7,868 nt of DNA, taken from the NCBI GenBank assembly GCA_022567055.1, contig JADFHU010000232.1:1-7868 (forward strand), written 5' to 3'. Below, piece by piece: positions 4,945-7,868 of the stretch. Each line of letters starts with the position of its first letter. Position 1 is the first letter of the stretch. The notes beneath the pieces were generated by a model, which saw only the letters and a program-made list of their open reading frames with translations, did no database searches and was not told the DNA's origin. The position numbers and the translations under genes are program-made. This DNA is from Planctomycetota bacterium. Its GTDB lineage: Bacteria; Planctomycetota; Phycisphaerae; Sedimentisphaerales; Anaerobacaceae.

Positions 4945-6387
4945 CTATGACCTGACGGCACTCGCCCGCTTGGCTCCCGCCTTCTTGTTGGGCAGGTCGG
5001 TGATCACGCCCTCGAAGATCTCGGCGCTGAGGCCGACGGATTCGTGTAGGGTCGGGTGGGCATGGATGGTGAGGGCCAGGTCTTCGGCGTCGGCGCCCAT
5101 TTCGATGGCCAGGGCGATTTCGCCCAGGAGTTCGCCGCCGTGGACGCCCACGACTGCGCCTCCGAGGACACGACCGCTGTCTTTGTCGAATAAGAGCTTG
5201 GTCATGCCGGCGGCGGCATCGGAGGCGAGGGCCCGCCCGGAGGCGGACCAGGGGAAGACCGCGGCCTCATACATCACGCCCTGTTCTTTGGCCTCACGTT
5301 CGGTCAGACCCACCCAGGCGATCTCGGGATCGGTGTAGGCGATGTTGGGGATGCCGCGCGGGTCGAAGTGGTGTTTCTTGCCGGCGATGACCTCGGCGGC
5401 CACGTGACCCTGGTGGCTGCCCTTGTGGGCCAGCATGGGCTGTCCCACGATGTCACCGATGGCGAATATGTGGGGCACGTTGGTCCGCAGTTGACTGTCG
5501 ACCTCGATGAAGCCCTGATCGGTCACCGCAACTCCGGCGCGATGGGCCTCGAGTTGCTTGCCGTTGGGCGCACGGCCTACCGCGACCAGGACGGCATCGT
5601 AGAGCACGTCCTCGCCCGGCGCCTGCTTGCCCTCGAAGGAGACCCTGAGACCCTGCGCTTCGGCCACCACGGCCGTGACCTTGGTTTCGGTCATGATGTG
5701 GAAGGTTTTCTTGACGCACTCGGTATAGACCTCGACCAAATCCGGGTCGGCCGACGGTACCAGTTGATCCAGGAATTCGACCACGTGGATCTCGCTGCCC
5801 AGGGCGCTGTAGACCGTGCCCATTTCCAGGCCGATGATCCCCCCGCCGATGAGCAGCAGCTTCTTGGGGATGTCACGCAATTCGAGCGCGTCGGTTGAGT
5901 CCCAGACCCGCGGGTCCTCGTGCGGAATGAAGGGCAATTGAACGGGCCGGGAGCCGGCGGCGATGATCGCTTGCTCAAACGCGATTTCCGAGGTCCCGTC
6001 CGGACCGGTGATGGTTACGCTGTGGGCATTCACGAAGCTTGCCTGGCCCTGCACAACCTCGACACGCCGTAGTTTGGCCAACTGCTGCAAGCCACCTGTG
6101 AGTTGGTCGATGGTTTTTTGTTTCCACTGGGCTAATTGCTGCAAATCAATCTCAGGCGCCGAGAAGTGGATGCCATGATCGCCTAGCAACTGGGCGTCCG
6201 TGATGACCTTGGCCACGTGCAGTAATGCCTTGGAGGGGATACAGCCTACATTGAGGCAAACCCCCCCCAGCCTGTCACCCCGTTCGATAAGCGTGGTTTC
6301 GAGCCCGAGATCGGCCGCACGAAAGGCGGCGGAGTATCCGGCCGGACCGCCACCGATGACAACCACCTGGCGAGACGCTTGATTCAT
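4945..6387 (-). CDS. lpdA: Dihydrolipoyl dehydrogenase (E3 of 2-oxo acid dehydrogenase complexes)
   Basis: This cytoplasmic flavoprotein reoxidises the dihydrolipoyl arm of E2 and passes electrons through FAD to NAD+. The 480-residue length fits the family. In order: an FAD-binding 'VIGGGPAGYSAAFRAADLG' (10-28); the redox disulfide in 'GGVCLNVGCIPSKALLHV', C44 and C49; an NAD-binding 'LLIGGGIIGLEMGTVYSALG' (178-197); a second FAD contact 'FAIGDIVGQPMLAHKGSHQG' (308-327); and the dimer-domain active site 'HAHPTLHES', with H444 and E449 at the expected spacing. The ATG at 6387 has AGAGG 7 bases upstream and overlaps the E2 stop codon as ATGA, so the two genes are almost certainly co-transcribed and translationally coupled. 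Because it sits behind an E2 of pyruvate dehydrogenase type, it most likely serves that complex, although E3 is often shared with 2-oxoglutarate dehydrogenase and glycine cleavage. The disulfide-region glycine codons GGG GGG sit in a run of eight G's on the coding strand (8 C's at 6261-6268). Confidence 0.97.
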   Translation of the reverse strand: MNQASRQVVVIGGGPAGYSAAFRAADLGLETTLIERGDRLGGVCLNVGCIPSKALLHVAKVITDAQLLGDHGIHFSAPEIDLQQLAQWKQKTIDQLTGGLQQLAKLRRVEVVQGQASFVNAHSVTITGPDGTSEIAFEQAIIAAGSRPVQLPFIPHEDPRVWDSTDALELRDIPKKLLLIGGGIIGLEMGTVYSALGSEIHVVEFLDQLVPSADPDLVEVYTECVKKTFHIMTETKVTAVVAEAQGLRVSFEGKQAPGEDVLYDAVLVAVGRAPNGKQLEAHRAGVAVTDQGFIEVDSQLRTNVPHIFAIGDIVGQPMLAHKGSHQGHVAAEVIAGKKHHFDPRGIPNIAYTDPEIAWVGLTEREAKEQGVMYEAAVFPWSASGRALASDAAAGMTKLLFDKDSGRVLGGAVVGVHGGELLGEIALAIEMGADAEDLALTIHAHPTLHESVGLSAEIFEGVITDLPNKKAGAKRASAVRS

Positions 6388-7703
6388 ATGGACCTCTTGC
6401 CGTCTGCGCTAGCCGTGAGCGTAGAGACCTCTTCGAGTTTTTTCGAGAGGGCGGTGATGAAGCGAGCCCCATCGGCGCCGTCGATGATGCGATGGTCGTA
6501 GGAGAGGGCCAGCGGCAGCATGAGCCGAGGTTGGAAGGCCTGGCCGTCCCATATCGGTTTCAGGGACGCCCGTGCCACGCCGAGGATCGCCGCTTCCGGC
6601 GCGTTGATGATGGGCGTAAACTGCGTCCCGCCGATGCCCCCCAGGCTCGACACGGTGAAACACTTGCCCTGGAGTTCGTCGATAGCCAGCTTGCCCTCCC
6701 GCGCCCTGCCCGAGAGATCGACCAATTCTGTGGACAGTTGGAAGATGTCCTTTTGGTCGACGTCACGCAGTGCGGGCACGACGAGACCCTCGGGGGTATC
6801 CACGGCCACGCCCAGGTGAATGTACTTTCTGAAGATGAGACTGTCACCCCCTTCGGAAAGAGAGCTGTTGAACCTGGGAAACTTGGTCAGCGCGGCGGCC
6901 ACAGCCTTGAGGATGAAGACCAGGGGCGTCAGCTTCGTCCCACCCTCCTCGGGCAGCTTGGCATTGTGATCCTTGCGAAAGGCCTCGACCTCGGTGAAGT
7001 CGGCCTCATCGAACTGAGTGACATGGGGGATGGTGACCCAGTTGCGGTGCAGGGCGGGACCGGAGCGCTTCTGGATGCGGGTGAGGGCGACCTCTTCGAT
7101 GGCTCCGTACTTGGCGAAATCGACTGGGCGCGGGGCGGCCACCCGCAGCCCGTCACCCGTCTGGGGTCCGCGCGCGAGGGCCTGCCGCACAAAGGTCTGC
7201 ACATCCACCTTGAGCAGGCGGCCCTTGCGACCCGTGCCCCTGACCTGGGTCAGATCGACGCCGAACTCGCGGGCCAGACGCCGGACCGAGGGGGCTGAGA
7301 AGATGGGTGCGCCGGGCACGGCGTCCGCTGGGGGAGGTGCTGGAACGGGAGGCGGTTTGGGGCCTCGAGCCGGCGCCCGCCGCTGCGGCGACGATTCCGC
7401 GCGGGCTGACAGGAGCGATTCGACCGACGGAGGCACTTCGGCGGTTTGGGAAGCGCCCGCTTCCTCATCGACTTCCAACAGGAGGAATTGTGTGCCGGTC
7501 GAAATACGGTCGCCCGTGTGGACGCGGATCTCCTTGACCTTGCCCTGCGCGGGAGAGGGAATGTCCATGGTGGCCTTGTCTCCCTCCACGGCGATGAGCC
7601 CCTGTTCGACGTTGACCTGCTCGCCCACCTCTACCAGGATGTCGATCACTTCCACTTCATCGATCCCCAGTTCGGGAACCGCTATTTCTTGAAGGGCACT
7701 CAT
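6384..7703 (-). CDS. aceF: Dihydrolipoamide acetyltransferase, E2 of pyruvate dehydrogenase
   Basis: This core enzyme moves the acetyl group made by E1 from its lipoyl arm to CoA. The 439-residue protein has one lipoyl domain (about 4-79) with the lipoylated lysine K43 in 'GDKATMDIP'; an Ala/Pro-rich linker (about 105-130); an E1/E3-binding domain (about 134-176, 'APSVRRLAREFGVDLTQVRG', 'GRKGRLLKVDVQ'); and a catalytic domain (about 195-430) ending in 'SYDHRIIDGADGARF' with the active-site H404 and D408. The wording 'LHRNWVTIPHVTQFDEADFT' and 'FTVSSLGGIGGT' is closest to the AceF type that works with a homodimeric AceE E1, not the alpha/beta E1 type. The E. coli protein has three lipoyl domains; one is enough in many relatives. 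The start at 7703 matches the family N-terminus, but no good ribosome binding site is close (GAGG is 14 bases away). The E1 gene is not in the window; the 165 bases upstream hold an inverted repeat. Confidence 0.95.
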   Translation of the reverse strand: MSALQEIAVPELGIDEVEVIDILVEVGEQVNVEQGLIAVEGDKATMDIPSPAQGKVKEIRVHTGDRISTGTQFLLLEVDEEAGASQTAEVPPSVESLLSARAESSPQRRAPARGPKPPPVPAPPPADAVPGAPIFSAPSVRRLAREFGVDLTQVRGTGRKGRLLKVDVQTFVRQALARGPQTGDGLRVAAPRPVDFAKYGAIEEVALTRIQKRSGPALHRNWVTIPHVTQFDEADFTEVEAFRKDHNAKLPEEGGTKLTPLVFILKAVAAALTKFPRFNSSLSEGGDSLIFRKYIHLGVAVDTPEGLVVPALRDVDQKDIFQLSTELVDLSGRAREGKLAIDELQGKCFTVSSLGGIGGTQFTPIINAPEAAILGVARASLKPIWDGQAFQPRLMLPLALSYDHRIIDGADGARFITALSKKLEEVSTLTASADGKRSI

Positions 7704-7748
7704 ACTCGTTTTTCAGGCCTCGTTCATTTCCGGGTTACATTCCCGATC

Positions 7749-7821
7749 GTTGTCGTTGTCGTAATCGTAATCGAAACATGGGATTGGGGCAATCAGGGGT
7801 ATCGATTACGACAACGACAAC
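7749..7821. repeat. 19-bp perfect inverted repeat of hexamer-like units upstream of aceF
   Basis: GTTGTCGTTGTCGTAATCG (7749-7767) and CGATTACGACAACGACAAC (7803-7821) are exact complements around a 35-base loop. The arms consist of six-base-like units (GTTGTC twice, then GTAATC, which is repeated in the left flank), and a further partial copy, GATTACGACCACGA, follows at 7831-7844. Such 'GATTACGACAACGAC' strings occur as interspersed intergenic repeats in many environmental genomes. The left arm ends 46 bases from the aceF start, so a transcript arriving from upstream would carry a long hairpin in the leader. Confidence 0.75.
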
Positions 7822-7868
7822 CGCTGCGCTGATTACGACCACGAGGAGTGGTACACGGGCTGGCACCT

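Noticed and set aside
4790..5338. Open frame on the plus strand opposite the end of lpd
   Set aside because: It lies almost wholly antisense to a certain gene, has R/S/P-rich composition without domain features, and starts inside the hairpin.
6492..7298. 268-codon open frame on the plus strand opposite aceF
   Set aside because: It mirrors the high-GC codon pattern of aceF and shows no recognisable domain; the opposite strand carries all E2 motifs.
7713..7727. Four-codon mini-frame (MNEA) just before aceF on the minus strand
   Set aside because: Too short to separate from chance; no sign of an attenuator peptide.
7749..7844. CRISPR-like array
   Set aside because: The units are short, in inverted orientation, with no regular spacers.

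Overview
The window looks like chromosomal DNA from a Planctomycetota or closely related (PVC-like) bacterium. Two genes point there. One is a sigma factor with the N-terminal TTHWSMV signature. The other is a large secreted beta-helix protein that ends in 'TYYWRVDEVN...WSFTT' fibronectin-like modules around a discoidin-like domain, an architecture I know mainly from that group. Phylum is an inference from protein style; no rRNA or tRNA is visible to confirm it.

Left end (1 to about 660): AT-richer accessory DNA. A gene running off the left edge on the minus strand starts like an ISAzo13-type transposase. Next to it is a 48-residue AbrB/MazE-type antitoxin-like protein with no toxin beside it. 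After it comes an open frame with no usable start codon (406-657) that ends like a small conserved protein. It reads as a patch of toxin-antitoxin remnants and mobile DNA.

Middle (about 700 to 4720): a minus-strand ECF-like sigma factor (758-1522) and a plus-strand 945-residue exported protein (1881-4718) are divergent, separated by 358 bp holding a short repeat cluster and an inverted repeat. The sigma gene's stop codon abuts a REP-like palindrome. The exported protein has an N-terminal extension, a signal peptide, about eight beta-helix turns, a 'GAYEY' end-of-helix motif, a fibronectin-like module, a discoidin-like module and a second fibronectin-like module. A run of nine G's lies inside the helix coding region.

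Right part (4719 to 7868): a strong hairpin and a low-complexity interspersed repeat lie between convergent genes. Then come two minus-strand genes of a pyruvate dehydrogenase complex: E2 dihydrolipoamide acetyltransferase (6384-7703) followed by E3 dihydrolipoyl dehydrogenase (4945-6387), overlapping by ATGA. The E1 gene is not in the window. Upstream of E2 is a perfect 19-bp inverted repeat built from hexamer-like units.

I see no clear new biological system. The items most worth checking are the G9 tract in the beta-helix gene, the antitoxin/IS/remnant patch, and the dispersed repeat elements placed at gene ends and leaders.
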